DNA of 64,000 nucleotides from contig OY294070.1 of NCBI GenBank assembly GCA_958510875.1, forward strand, positions 10,478,001-10,542,000. Direction: 5' to 3'. Source of the DNA: Endomychus coccineus (Eukaryota > Arthropoda > Insecta > Coleoptera > Endomychidae). Positions 30,199-44,810 of this stretch are shown piece by piece; positions within the stretch are counted from its first letter, which is position 1, and each line of letters begins with the position of its first letter. Below the pieces are notes generated by a model. That model saw only the letters and a list, made by a program, of their open reading frames with translations, did no database searches and had not been told where the DNA came from. The position numbers were made by a program, and so were the translations under genes.

Positions 30199-32859
30199 AC
30201 GAGGGTCGTTCATTAACTCTTTGGAAAATGTTACTAAAACAAAGTATTTTGGTAAAATATTTTTTTATTTTTCTACATGATCTCCTTTCAGCGCTATACA
30301 TTTTCTAAACGGTGTTCCAACCTTTTTAACCCGTCCAAAAAGTAGGATTTCGGAAGGTCATCAAAAGAGGCATTTGTTTCGGCGATGACCTCGTTCGTCC
30401 CAAACCGTCATCCGCCGAGCCATTTTTTTTAAATCTGGGAATAGGACGAAGTCATTGGGGGCCAAATCCAGCGAATAAGGCGGATGTAAGAACGTTGATT
30501 GCAATTTTGTTCATTATCAAAACATACATGAGAAAACACTGAAACATCATAGTACGAGGGTCGTTCATTAACTCTTTGGAAAATGTTACTAAAACAAAGT
30601 ATTTTGGTAAAATATTTTTTTATTTTTCTACATGATCTCCTTTCAGCGCTATACATTTTCTAAACGGTGTTCCAACCTTTTTAACCCGTCCAAAAAGTAG
30701 GATTTCGGAAGGTCATCAAAAGAGGCATTTGTTTCGGCGATGACCTCGTTCGTCCCAAACCGTCATCCGCCGAGCCATTTTTTTTAAATCTGGGAATAGG
30801 ACGAAGTCATTGGGGGCCAAATCCAGCGAATAAGGCGGATGTAAGAACGTTGATTGCAATTTTGTTCATTATCAAAACATACATGAGAAAACACTGAAAC
30901 ATCATAGTACGAGGGTCGTTCATTAACTCTTTGGAAAATGTTACTAAAACAAAGTATTTTGGTAAAATATTTTTTTATTTTTCTACATGATCTCCTTTCA
31001 GCGCTATACATTTTCTAAACGGTGTTCCAACCTTTTTAACCCGTCCAAAAAGTAGGATTTCGGAAGGTCATCAAAAGAGGCATTTGTTTCGGCGATGACC
31101 TCGTTCGTCCCAAACCGTCATCCGCCGAGCCATTTTTTTTAAATCTGGGAATAGGACGAAGTCATTGGGGGCCAAATCCAGCGAATAAGGCGGATGTAAG
31201 AACGTTGATTGCAATTTTGTTCATTATCAAAACATACATGAGAAAACACTGAAACATCATAGTACGAGGGTCGTTCATTAACTCTTTGGAAAATGTTACT
31301 AAAACAAAGTATTTTGGTAAAATATTTTTTTATTTTTCTACATGATCTCCTTTCAGCTCTATACATTTTCTAAACGGTGTTCCAACCTTTTTAACCCGTC
31401 CAAAAAGTAGGATTTCGGAAGGTCATCAAAAGAGGCATTTGTTTCGGCGATGACCTCGTTCGTCCCAAACCGTCATCCGCCGAGCCATTTTTTTTAAATC
31501 TGGGAATAGGACGAAGTCATTGGGGGCCAAATCCAGCGAATAAGGCGGATGTAAGAACGTTGATTGCAATTTTGTTCATTATCAAAACATACATGAGAAA
31601 ACACTGAAACATCATAGTACGAGGGTCGTTCATTAACTCTTTGGAAAATGTTACTAAAACAAAGTATTTTGGTAAAATATTTTTTTATTTTTCTACATGA
31701 TCTCCTTTCAGCGCTATACATTTTCTAAACGGTGTTCCAACCTTTTTAACCCGTCCAAAAAGTAGGATTTCGGAAGGTCATCAAAAGAGGCATTTGTTTC
31801 GGCGATGACCTCGTTCGTCCCAAACCGTCATCCGCCGAGCCATTTTTTTTAAATCTGGGAATAGGACGAAGTCATTGGGGGCCAAATCCAGCGAATAAGG
31901 CGGATGTAAGAACGTTGATTGCAATTTTGTTCATTATCAAAACATACATGAGAAAACACTGAAACATCATAGTACGAGGGTCGTTCATTAACTCTTTGGA
32001 AAATGTTACTAAAACAAAGTATTTTGGTAAAATATTTTTTTATTTTTCTACATGATCTCCTTTCAGCGCTATACATTTTCTAAACGGTGTTCCAACCTTT
32101 TTAACCCGTCCAAAAAGTAGGATTTCGGAAGGTCATCAAAAGAGGCATTTGTTTCGGCGATGACCTCGTTCGTCCCAAACCGTCATCCGCCGAGCCATTT
32201 TTTTTAAATCTGGGAATAGGACGAAGTCATTGGGGGCCAAATCCAGCGAATAAGGCGGATGTAAGAACGTTGATTGCAATTTTGTTCATTATCAAAACAT
32301 ACATGAGAAAACACTGAAACATCATAGTACGAGGGTCGTTCATTAACTCTTTGGAAAATGTTACTAAAACAAAGTATTTTGGTAAAATATTTTTTTATTT
32401 TTCTACATGATCTCCTTTCAGCGCTATACATTTTCTAAACGGTGTTCCAACCTTTTTAACCCGTCCAAAAAGTAGGATTTCGGAAGGTCATCAAAAGAGG
32501 CATTTGTTTCGGCGATGACCTCGTTCGTCCCAAACCGTCATCCGCCGAGCCATTTTTTTTAAATCTGGGAATAGGACGAAGTCATTGGGGGCCAAATCCA
32601 GCGAATAAGGCGGATGTAAGAACGTTGATTGCAATTTTGTTCATTATCAAAACATACATGAGAAAACACTGAAACATCATAGTACGAGGGTCGTTCATTA
32701 ACTCTTTGGAAAATGTTACTAAAACAAAGTATTTTGGTAAAATATTTTTTTATTTTTCTACATGATCTCCTTTCAGCGCTATACATTTTCTAAACGGTGT
32801 TCCAACCTTTTTAACCCGTCCAAAAAGTAGGATTTCGGAAGGTCATCAAAAGAGGCATT

Positions 32860-35800
32860 TGTTTCGGCGATGACCTCGTTCGTCCCAAACCGTCATCCGC
32901 CGAGCCATTTTTTTTAAATCTGGGAATAGGACGAAGTCATTGGGGGCCAAATCTGGCGAATAAGGCGGATGTAAGAACGTTGATTGCAATTTTGTTCATT
33001 ATCAAAACATACATGAGAAAACACTGAAACATCATAGTACGAGGGTCGTTCATTAACTCTTTGGAAAATGTTACTAAAACAAAGTATTTTGGTAAAATAT
33101 TTTTTTATTTTTCTACATGATCTCCTTTCAGCTCTATACATTTTCTAAACGGTGTTCCAACCTTTTTAACCCGTCCAAAAAGTAGGATTTCGGAAGGTCA
33201 TCAAAAGAGGCATTTGTTTCGGCGATGACCTCGTTCGTCCCAAACCGTCATCCGCCGAGCCATTTTTTTTAAATCTGGGAATAGGACGAAGTCATTGGGG
33301 GCCAAATCCAGCGAATAAGGCGGATGTAAGAACGTTGATTGCAATTTTGTTCATTATCAAAACATACATGAGAAAACACTGAAACATCATAGTACGAGGG
33401 TCGTTCATTAACTCTTTGGAAAATGTTACTAAAACAAAGTATTTTGGTAAAATATTTTTTTATTTTTCTACATGATCTCCTTTCAGCGCTATACATTTTC
33501 TAAACGGTGTTCCAACCTTTTTAACCCGTCCAAAAAGTAGGATTTCGGAAGGTCATCAAAAGAGGCATTTGTTTCGGCGATGACCTCGTTCGTCCCAAAC
33601 CGTCATCCGCCGAGCCATTTTTTTTAAATCTGGGAATAGGACGAAGTCATTGGGGGCCAAATCCAGCGAATAAGGCGGATGTAAGAACGTTGATTGCAAT
33701 TTTGTTCATTATCAAAACATACATGAGAAAACACTGAAACATCATAGTACGAGGGTCGTTCATTAACTCTTTGGAAAATGTTACTAAAACAAAGTATTTT
33801 GGTAAAATATTTTTTTATTTTTCTACATGATCTCCTTTCAGCGCTATACATTTTCTAAACGGTGTTCCAACCTTTTTAACCCGTCCAAAAAGTAGGATTT
33901 CGGAAGGTCATCAAAAGAGGCATTTGTTTCGGCGATGACCTCGTTCGTCCCAAACCGTCATCCGCCGAGCCATTTTTTTTAAATCTGGGAATAGGACGAA
34001 GTCATTGGGGGCCAAATCTGGCGAATAAGGCGGATGTAAGAACGTTGATTGCAATTTTGTTCATTATCAAAACATACATGAGAAAACACTGAAACATCAT
34101 AGTACGAGGGTCGTTCATTAACTCTTTGGAAAATGTTACTAAAACAAAGTATTTTGGTAAAATATTTTTTTATTTTTCTACATGATCTCCTTTCAGCGCT
34201 ATACATTTTCTAAACGGTGTTCCAACCTTTTTAACCCGTCCAAAAAGTAGGATTTCGGAAGGTCATCAAAAGAGGCATTTGTTTCGGCGATGACCTCGTT
34301 CGTCCCAAACCGTCATCCGCCGAGCCATTTTTTTTAAATCTGGGAATAGGACGAAGTCATTGGGGGCCAAATCTGGCGAATAAGGCGGATGTAAGAACGT
34401 TGATTGCAATTTTGTTCATTATCAAAACATACATGAGAAAACACTGAAACATCATAGTACGAGGGTCGTTCATTAACTCTTTGGAAAATGTTACTAAAAC
34501 AAAGTATTTTGGTAAAATATTTTTTTATTTTTCTACATGATCTCCTTTCAGCGCTATACATTTTCTAAACGGTGTTCCAACCTTTTTAACCCGTCCAAAA
34601 AGTAGGATTTCGGAAGGTCATCAAAAGAGGCATTTGTTTCGGCGATGACCTCGTTCGTCCCAAACCGTCATCCGCCGAGCCATTTTTTTTAAATCTGGGA
34701 ATAGGACGAAGTCATTGGGGGCCAAATCCAGCGAATAAGGCGGATGTAAGAACGTTGATTGCAATTTTGTTCATTATCAAAACATACATGAGAAAACACT
34801 GAAACATCATAGTACGAGGGTCGTTCATTAACTCTTTGGAAAATGTTACTAAAACAAAGTATTTTGGTAAAATATTTTTTTATTTTTCTACATGATCTCC
34901 TTTCAGCTCTATACATTTTCTAAACGGTGTTCCAACCTTTTTAACCCGTCCAAAAAGTAGGATTTCGGAAGGTCATCAAAAGAGGCATTTGTTTCGGCGA
35001 TGACCTCGTTCGTCCCAAACCGTCATCCGCCGAGCCATTTTTTTTAAATCTGGGAATAGGACGAAGTCATTGGGGGCCAAATCCAGCGAATAAGGCGGAT
35101 GTAAGAACGTTGATTGCAATTTTGTTCATTATCAAAACATACATGAGAAAACACTGAAACATCATAGTACGAGGGTCGTTCATTAACTCTTTGGAAAATG
35201 TTACTAAAACAAAGTATTTTGGTAAAATATTTTTTTATTTTTCTACATGATCTCCTTTCAGCGCTATACATTTTCTAAACGGTGTTCCAACCTTTTTAAC
35301 CCGTCCAAAAAGTAGGATTTCGGAAGGTCATCAAAAGAGGCATTTGTTTCGGCGATGACCTCGTTCGTCCCAAACCGTCATCCGCCGAGCCATTTTTTTT
35401 AAATCTGGGAATAGGACGAAGTCATTGGGGGCCAAATCTGGCGAATAAGGCGGATGTAAGAACGTTGATTGCAATTTTGTTCATTATCAAAACATACATG
35501 AGAAAACACTGAAACATCATAGTACGAGGGTCGTTCATTAACTCTTTGGAAAATGTTACTAAAACAAAGTATTTTGGTAAAATATTTTTTTATTTTTCTA
35601 CATGATCTCCTTTCAGCGCTATACATTTTCTAAACGGTGTTCCAACCTTTTTAACCCGTCCAAAAAGTAGGATTTCGGAAGGTCATCAAAAGAGGCATTT
35701 GTTTCGGCGATGACCTCGTTCGTCCCAAACCGTCATCCGCCGAGCCATTTTTTTTAAATCTGGGAATAGGACGAAGTCATTGGGGGCCAAATCCAGCGAA

Positions 35801-38800
35801 TAAGGCGGATGTAAGAACGTTGATTGCAATTTTGTTCATTATCAAAACATACATGAGAAAACACTGAAACATCATAGTACGAGGGTCGTTCATTAACTCT
35901 TTGGAAAATGTTACTAAAACAAAGTATTTTGGTAAAATATTTTTTTATTTTTCTACATGATCTCCTTTCAGCTCTATACATTTTCTAAACGGTGTTCCAA
36001 CCTTTTTAACCCGTCCAAAAAGTAGGATTTCGGAAGGTCATCAAAAGAGGCATTTGTTTCGGCGATGACCTCGTTCGTCCCAAACCGTCATCCGCCGAGC
36101 CATTTTTTTTAAATCTGGGAATAGGACGAAGTCATTGGGGGCCAAATCCAGCGAATAAGGCGGATGTAAGAACGTTGATTGCAATTTTGTTCATTATCAA
36201 AACATACATGAGAAAACACTGAAACATCATAGTACGAGGGTCGTTCATTAACTCTTTGGAAAATGTTACTAAAACAAAGTATTTTGGTAAAATATTTTTT
36301 TATTTTTCTACATGATCTCCTTTCAGCGCTATACATTTTCTAAACGGTGTTCCAACCTTTTTAACCCGTCCAAAAAGTAGGATTTCGGAAGGTCATCAAA
36401 AGAGGCATTTGTTTCGGCGATGACCTCGTTCGTCCCAAACCGTCATCCGCCGAGCCATTTTTTTTAAATCTGGGAATAGGACGAAGTCATTGGGGGCCAA
36501 ATCCAGCGAATAAGGCGGATGTAAGAACGTTGATTGCAATTTTGTTCATTATCAAAACATACATGAGAAAACACTGAAACATCATAGTACGAGGGTCGTT
36601 CATTAACTCTTTGGAAAATGTTACTAAAACAAAGTATTTTGGTAAAATATTTTTTTATTTTTCTACATGATCTCCTTTCAGCGCTATACATTTTCTAAAC
36701 GGTGTTCCAACCTTTTTAACCCGTCCAAAAAGTAGGATTTCGGAAGGTCATCAAAAGAGGCATTTGTTTCGGCGATGACCTCGTTCGTCCCAAACCGTCA
36801 TCCGCCGAGCCATTTTTTTTAAATCTGGGAATAGGACGAAGTCATTGGGGGCCAAATCCAGCGAATAAGGCGGATGTAAGAACGTTGATTGCAATTTTGT
36901 TCATTATCAAAACATACATGAGAAAACACTGAAACATCATAGTACGAGGGTCGTTCATTAACTCTTTGGAAAATGTTACTAAAACAAAGTATTTTGGTAA
37001 AATATTTTTTTATTTTTCTACATGATCTCCTTTCAGCGCTATACATTTTCTAAACGGTGTTCCAACCTTTTTAACCCGTCCAAAAAGTAGGATTTCGGAA
37101 GGTCATCAAAAGAGGCATTTGTTTCGGCGATGACCTCGTTCGTCCCAAACCGTCATCCGCCGAGCCATTTTTTTTAAATCTGGGAATAGGACGAAGTCAT
37201 TGGGGGCCAAATCCAGCGAATAAGGCGGATGTAAGAACGTTGATTGCAATTTTGTTCATTATCAAAACATACATGAGAAAACACTGAAACATCATAGTAC
37301 GAGGGTCGTTCATTAACTCTTTGGAAAATGTTACTAAAACAAAGTATTTTGGTAAAATATTTTTTTATTTTTCTACATGATCTCCTTTCAGCTCTATACA
37401 TTTTCTAAACGGTGTTCCAACCTTTTTAACCCGTCCAAAAAGTAGGATTTCGGAAGGTCATCAAAAGAGGCATTTGTTTCGGCGATGACCTCCTCGTTCG
37501 TCATTTTTTTTAAAGCTGGGAATAGGACGAAGTCATTGGGGGCCAAATCCAGCGAATAAGGCGGATGTAAGAACGTTGATTGCAATTTTGTTCATTATCA
37601 AAACATACATGAGAAAACACTGAAACATCATAGTACGAGGGTCGTTCATTAACTCTTTGGAAAATGTTACTAAAACAAAGTATTTTGGTAAAATATTTTT
37701 TTATTTTTCTACATGATCTCCTTTCAGCGCTATACATTTTCTAAACGGTGTTCCAACCTTTTTAACCCGTCCAAAAAGTAGGATTTCGGAAGGTCATCAA
37801 AAGAGGCATTTGTTTCGGCGATGACCTCGTTCGTCCCAAACCGTCATCCGCCGAGCCATTTTTTTTAAATCTGGGAATAGGACGAAGTCATTGGGGGCCA
37901 AATCCAGCGAATAAGGCGGATGTAAGAACGTTGATTGCAATTTTGTTCATTATCAAAACATACATGAGAAAACACTGAAACATCATAGTACGAGGGTCGT
38001 TCATTAACTCTTTGGAAAATGTTACTAAAACAAAGTATTTTGGTAAAATATTTTTTTATTTTTCTACATGATCTCCTTTCAGCGCTATACATTTTCTAAA
38101 CGGTGTTCCAACCTTTTTAACCCGTCCAAAAAGTAGGATTTCGGAAGGTCATCAAAAGAGGTATTTGTTTCGGCGATGACCTCGTTCGTCCCAAACCGTC
38201 ATCCGCCGAGCCATTTTTTTTAAATCTGGGAATAGGACGAAGTCATTGGGGGCCAAATCCAGCGAATAAGGCGGATGTAAGAACGTTGATTGCAATTTTG
38301 TTCATTATCAAAACATACATGAGAAAACACTGAAACATCATAGTACGAGGGTCGTTCATTAACTCTTTGGAAAATGTTACTAAAACAAAGTATTTTGGTA
38401 AAATATTTTTTTATTTTTCTACATGATCTCCTTTCAGCGCTATACATTTTCTAAACGGTGTTCCAACCTTTTTAACCCGTCCAAAAAGTAGGATTTCGGA
38501 AGGTCATCAAAAGAGGCATTTGTTTCGGCGATGACCTCGTTCGTCCCAAACCGTCATCCGCCGAGCCATTTTTTTTAAATCTGGGAATAGGACGAAGTCA
38601 TTGGGGGCCAAATCCAGCGAATAAGGCGGATGTAAGAACGTTGATTGCAATTTTGTTCATTATCAAAACATACATGAGAAAACACTGAAACATCATAGTA
38701 CGAGGGTCGTTCATTAACTCTTTGGAAAATGTTACTAAAACAAAGTATTTTGGTAAAATATTTTTTTATTTTTCTACATGATCTCCTTTCAGCGCTATAC

Positions 38801-38875
38801 ATTTTCTAAACGGTGTTCCAACCTTTTTAACCCGTCCAAAAAGTAGGATTTCGGAAGGTCATCAAAAGAGGTATT
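32860..38875 (-). repeat. Higher-order repeat, 6016 bp (17-mer), copy 1
   Basis: Sixteen 355-bp units plus one 336-bp unit (16 x 355 + 336 = 6016). The order of variant units matches copy 2 at a constant offset of 6016 for one full period, including the position of the 336-bp unit and the rare T at 38162 (again at 44178). Exact block borders are approximate. Confidence 0.8.
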
Positions 38876-41800
38876 TGTTTCGGCGATGACCTCGTTCGTC
38901 CCAAACCGTCATCCGCCGAGCCATTTTTTTTAAATCTGGGAATAGGACGAAGTCATTGGGGGCCAAATCTGGCGAATAAGGCGGATGTAAGAACGTTGAT
39001 TGCAATTTTGTTCATTATCAAAACATACATGAGAAAACACTGAAACATCATAGTACGAGGGTCGTTCATTAACTCTTTGGAAAATGTTACTAAAACAAAG
39101 TATTTTGGTAAAATATTTTTTTATTTTTCTACATGATCTCCTTTCAGCTCTATACATTTTCTAAACGGTGTTCCAACCTTTTTAACCCGTCCAAAAAGTA
39201 GGATTTCGGAAGGTCATCAAAAGAGGCATTTGTTTCGGCGATGACCTCGTTCGTCCCAAACCGTCATCCGCCGAGCCATTTTTTTTAAATCTGGGAATAG
39301 GACGAAGTCATTGGGGGCCAAATCCAGCGAATAAGGCGGATGTAAGAACGTTGATTGCAATTTTGTTCATTATCAAAACATACATGAGAAAACACTGAAA
39401 CATCATAGTACGAGGGTCGTTCATTAACTCTTTGGAAAATGTTACTAAAACAAAGTATTTTGGTAAAATATTTTTTTATTTTTCTACATGATCTCCTTTC
39501 AGCGCTATACATTTTCTAAACGGTGTTCCAACCTTTTTAACCCGTCCAAAAAGTAGGATTTCGGAAGGTCATCAAAAGAGGCATTTGTTTCGGCGATGAC
39601 CTCGTTCGTCCCAAACCGTCATCCGCCGAGCCATTTTTTTTAAATCTGGGAATAGGACGAAGTCATTGGGGGCCAAATCCAGCGAATAAGGCGGATGTAA
39701 GAACGTTGATTGCAATTTTGTTCATTATCAAAACATACATGAGAAAACACTGAAACATCATAGTACGAGGGTCGTTCATTAACTCTTTGGAAAATGTTAC
39801 TAAAACAAAGTATTTTGGTAAAATATTTTTTTATTTTTCTACATGATCTCCTTTCAGCGCTATACATTTTCTAAACGGTGTTCCAACCTTTTTAACCCGT
39901 CCAAAAAGTAGGATTTCGGAAGGTCATCAAAAGAGGCATTTGTTTCGGCGATGACCTCGTTCGTCCCAAACCGTCATCCGCCGAGCCATTTTTTTTAAAT
40001 CTGGGAATAGGACGAAGTCATTGGGGGCCAAATCTGGCGAATAAGGCGGATGTAAGAACGTTGATTGCAATTTTGTTCATTATCAAAACATACATGAGAA
40101 AACACTGAAACATCATAGTACGAGGGTCGTTCATTAACTCTTTGGAAAATGTTACTAAAACAAAGTATTTTGGTAAAATATTTTTTTATTTTTCTACATG
40201 ATCTCCTTTCAGCGCTATACATTTTCTAAACGGTGTTCCAACCTTTTTAACCCGTCCAAAAAGTAGGATTTCGGAAGGTCATCAAAAGAGGCATTTGTTT
40301 CGGCGATGACCTCGTTCGTCCCAAACCGTCATCCGCCGAGCCATTTTTTTTAAATCTGGGAATAGGACGAAGTCATTGGGGGCCAAATCTGGCGAATAAG
40401 GCGGATGTAAGAACGTTGATTGCAATTTTGTTCATTATCAAAACATACATGAGAAAACACTGAAACATCATAGTACGAGGGTCGTTCATTAACTCTTTGG
40501 AAAATGTTACTAAAACAAAGTATTTTGGTAAAATATTTTTTTATTTTTCTACATGATCTCCTTTCAGCGCTATACATTTTCTAAACGGTGTTCCAACCTT
40601 TTTAACCCGTCCAAAAAGTAGGATTTCGGAAGGTCATCAAAAGAGGCATTTGTTTCGGCGATGACCTCGTTCGTCCCAAACCGTCATCCGCCGAGCCATT
40701 TTTTTTAAATCTGGGAATAGGACGAAGTCATTGGGGGCCAAATCCAGCGAATAAGGCGGATGTAAGAACGTTGATTGCAATTTTGTTCATTATCAAAACA
40801 TACATGAGAAAACACTGAAACATCATAGTACGAGGGTCGTTCATTAACTCTTTGGAAAATGTTACTAAAACAAAGTATTTTGGTAAAATATTTTTTTATT
40901 TTTCTACATGATCTCCTTTCAGCTCTATACATTTTCTAAACGGTGTTCCAACCTTTTTAACCCGTCCAAAAAGTAGGATTTCGGAAGGTCATCAAAAGAG
41001 GCATTTGTTTCGGCGATGACCTCGTTCGTCCCAAACCGTCATCCGCCGAGCCATTTTTTTTAAATCTGGGAATAGGACGAAGTCATTGGGGGCCAAATCC
41101 AGCGAATAAGGCGGATGTAAGAACGTTGATTGCAATTTTGTTCATTATCAAAACATACATGAGAAAACACTGAAACATCATAGTACGAGGGTCGTTCATT
41201 AACTCTTTGGAAAATGTTACTAAAACAAAGTATTTTGGTAAAATATTTTTTTATTTTTCTACATGATCTCCTTTCAGCGCTATACATTTTCTAAACGGTG
41301 TTCCAACCTTTTTAACCCGTCCAAAAAGTAGGATTTCGGAAGGTCATCAAAAGAGGCATTTGTTTCGGCGATGACCTCGTTCGTCCCAAACCGTCATCCG
41401 CCGAGCCATTTTTTTTAAATCTGGGAATAGGACGAAGTCATTGGGGGCCAAATCTGGCGAATAAGGCGGATGTAAGAACGTTGATTGCAATTTTGTTCAT
41501 TATCAAAACATACATGAGAAAACACTGAAACATCATAGTACGAGGGTCGTTCATTAACTCTTTGGAAAATGTTACTAAAACAAAGTATTTTGGTAAAATA
41601 TTTTTTTATTTTTCTACATGATCTCCTTTCAGCGCTATACATTTTCTAAACGGTGTTCCAACCTTTTTAACCCGTCCAAAAAGTAGGATTTCGGAAGGTC
41701 ATCAAAAGAGGCATTTGTTTCGGCGATGACCTCGTTCGTCCCAAACCGTCATCCGCCGAGCCATTTTTTTTAAATCTGGGAATAGGACGAAGTCATTGGG

Positions 41801-44800
41801 GGCCAAATCCAGCGAATAAGGCGGATGTAAGAACGTTGATTGCAATTTTGTTCATTATCAAAACATACATGAGAAAACACTGAAACATCATAGTACGAGG
41901 GTCGTTCATTAACTCTTTGGAAAATGTTACTAAAACAAAGTATTTTGGTAAAATATTTTTTTATTTTTCTACATGATCTCCTTTCAGCTCTATACATTTT
42001 CTAAACGGTGTTCCAACCTTTTTAACCCGTCCAAAAAGTAGGATTTCGGAAGGTCATCAAAAGAGGCATTTGTTTCGGCGATGACCTCGTTCGTCCCAAA
42101 CCGTCATCCGCCGAGCCATTTTTTTTAAATCTGGGAATAGGACGAAGTCATTGGGGGCCAAATCCAGCGAATAAGGCGGATGTAAGAACGTTGATTGCAA
42201 TTTTGTTCATTATCAAAACATACATGAGAAAACACTGAAACATCATAGTACGAGGGTCGTTCATTAACTCTTTGGAAAATGTTACTAAAACAAAGTATTT
42301 TGGTAAAATATTTTTTTATTTTTCTACATGATCTCCTTTCAGCGCTATACATTTTCTAAACGGTGTTCCAACCTTTTTAACCCGTCCAAAAAGTAGGATT
42401 TCGGAAGGTCATCAAAAGAGGCATTTGTTTCGGCGATGACCTCGTTCGTCCCAAACCGTCATCCGCCGAGCCATTTTTTTTAAATCTGGGAATAGGACGA
42501 AGTCATTGGGGGCCAAATCCAGCGAATAAGGCGGATGTAAGAACGTTGATTGCAATTTTGTTCATTATCAAAACATACATGAGAAAACACTGAAACATCA
42601 TAGTACGAGGGTCGTTCATTAACTCTTTGGAAAATGTTACTAAAACAAAGTATTTTGGTAAAATATTTTTTTATTTTTCTACATGATCTCCTTTCAGCGC
42701 TATACATTTTCTAAACGGTGTTCCAACCTTTTTAACCCGTCCAAAAAGTAGGATTTCGGAAGGTCATCAAAAGAGGCATTTGTTTCGGCGATGACCTCGT
42801 TCGTCCCAAACCGTCATCCGCCGAGCCATTTTTTTTAAATCTGGGAATAGGACGAAGTCATTGGGGGCCAAATCCAGCGAATAAGGCGGATGTAAGAACG
42901 TTGATTGCAATTTTGTTCATTATCAAAACATACATGAGAAAACACTGAAACATCATAGTACGAGGGTCGTTCATTAACTCTTTGGAAAATGTTACTAAAA
43001 CAAAGTATTTTGGTAAAATATTTTTTTATTTTTCTACATGATCTCCTTTCAGCGCTATACATTTTCTAAACGGTGTTCCAACCTTTTTAACCCGTCCAAA
43101 AAGTAGGATTTCGGAAGGTCATCAAAAGAGGCATTTGTTTCGGCGATGACCTCGTTCGTCCCAAACCGTCATCCGCCGAGCCATTTTTTTTAAATCTGGG
43201 AATAGGACGAAGTCATTGGGGGCCAAATCCAGCGAATAAGGCGGATGTAAGAACGTTGATTGCAATTTTGTTCATTATCAAAACATACATGAGAAAACAC
43301 TGAAACATCATAGTACGAGGGTCGTTCATTAACTCTTTGGAAAATGTTACTAAAACAAAGTATTTTGGTAAAATATTTTTTTATTTTTCTACATGATCTC
43401 CTTTCAGCTCTATACATTTTCTAAACGGTGTTCCAACCTTTTTAACCCGTCCAAAAAGTAGGATTTCGGAAGGTCATCAAAAGAGGCATTTGTTTCGGCG
43501 ATGACCTCCTCGTTCGTCATTTTTTTTAAAGCTGGGAATAGGACGAAGTCATTGGGGGCCAAATCCAGCGAATAAGGCGGATGTAAGAACGTTGATTGCA
43601 ATTTTGTTCATTATCAAAACATACATGAGAAAACACTGAAACATCATAGTACGAGGGTCGTTCATTAACTCTTTGGAAAATGTTACTAAAACAAAGTATT
43701 TTGGTAAAATATTTTTTTATTTTTCTACATGATCTCCTTTCAGCGCTATACATTTTCTAAACGGTGTTCCAACCTTTTTAACCCGTCCAAAAAGTAGGAT
43801 TTCGGAAGGTCATCAAAAGAGGCATTTGTTTCGGCGATGACCTCGTTCGTCCCAAACCGTCATCCGCCGAGCCATTTTTTTTAAATCTGGGAATAGGACG
43901 AAGTCATTGGGGGCCAAATCCAGCGAATAAGGCGGATGTAAGAACGTTGATTGCAATTTTGTTCATTATCAAAACATACATGAGAAAACACTGAAACATC
44001 ATAGTACGAGGGTCGTTCATTAACTCTTTGGAAAATGTTACTAAAACAAAGTATTTTGGTAAAATATTTTTTTATTTTTCTACATGATCTCCTTTCAGCG
44101 CTATACATTTTCTAAACGGTGTTCCAACCTTTTTAACCCGTCCAAAAAGTAGGATTTCGGAAGGTCATCAAAAGAGGTATTTGTTTCGGCGATGACCTCG
44201 TTCGTCCCAAACCGTCATCCGCCGAGCCATTTTTTTTAAATCTGGGAATAGGACGAAGTCATTGGGGGCCAAATCCAGCGAATAAGGCGGATGTAAGAAC
44301 GTTGATTGCAATTTTGTTCATTATCAAAACATACATGAGAAAACACTGAAACATCATAGTACGAGGGTCGTTCATTAACTCTTTGGAAAATGTTACTAAA
44401 ACAAAGTATTTTGGTAAAATATTTTTTTATTTTTCTACATGATCTCCTTTCAGCGCTATACATTTTCTAAACGGTGTTCCAACCTTTTTAACCCGTCCAA
44501 AAAGTAGGATTTCGGAAGGTCATCAAAAGAGGCATTTGTTTCGGCGATGACCTCGTTCGTCCCAAACCGTCATCCGCCGAGCCATTTTTTTTAAATCTGG
44601 GAATAGGACGAAGTCATTGGGGGCCAAATCCAGCGAATAAGGCGGATGTAAGAACGTTGATTGCAATTTTGTTCATTATCAAAACATACATGAGAAAACA
44701 CTGAAACATCATAGTACGAGGGTCGTTCATTAACTCTTTGGAAAATGTTACTAAAACAAAGTATTTTGGTAAAATATTTTTTTATTTTTCTACATGATCT

Positions 44801-44810
44801 CCTTTCAGCT
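38876..44810 (-). repeat. Higher-order repeat, 6016 bp, copy 2
   Basis: It repeats the unit order of 32860-38794. The match breaks after about 44810, where a CAGCTCT unit stands opposite a CAGCGCT unit. A third, partial version with offset 4932 (12 x 355 + 2 x 336) occupies about 45990-49750 and corresponds to 41060-44820 here, though at its right end the CAGCTCT unit is shared. Confidence 0.78.
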
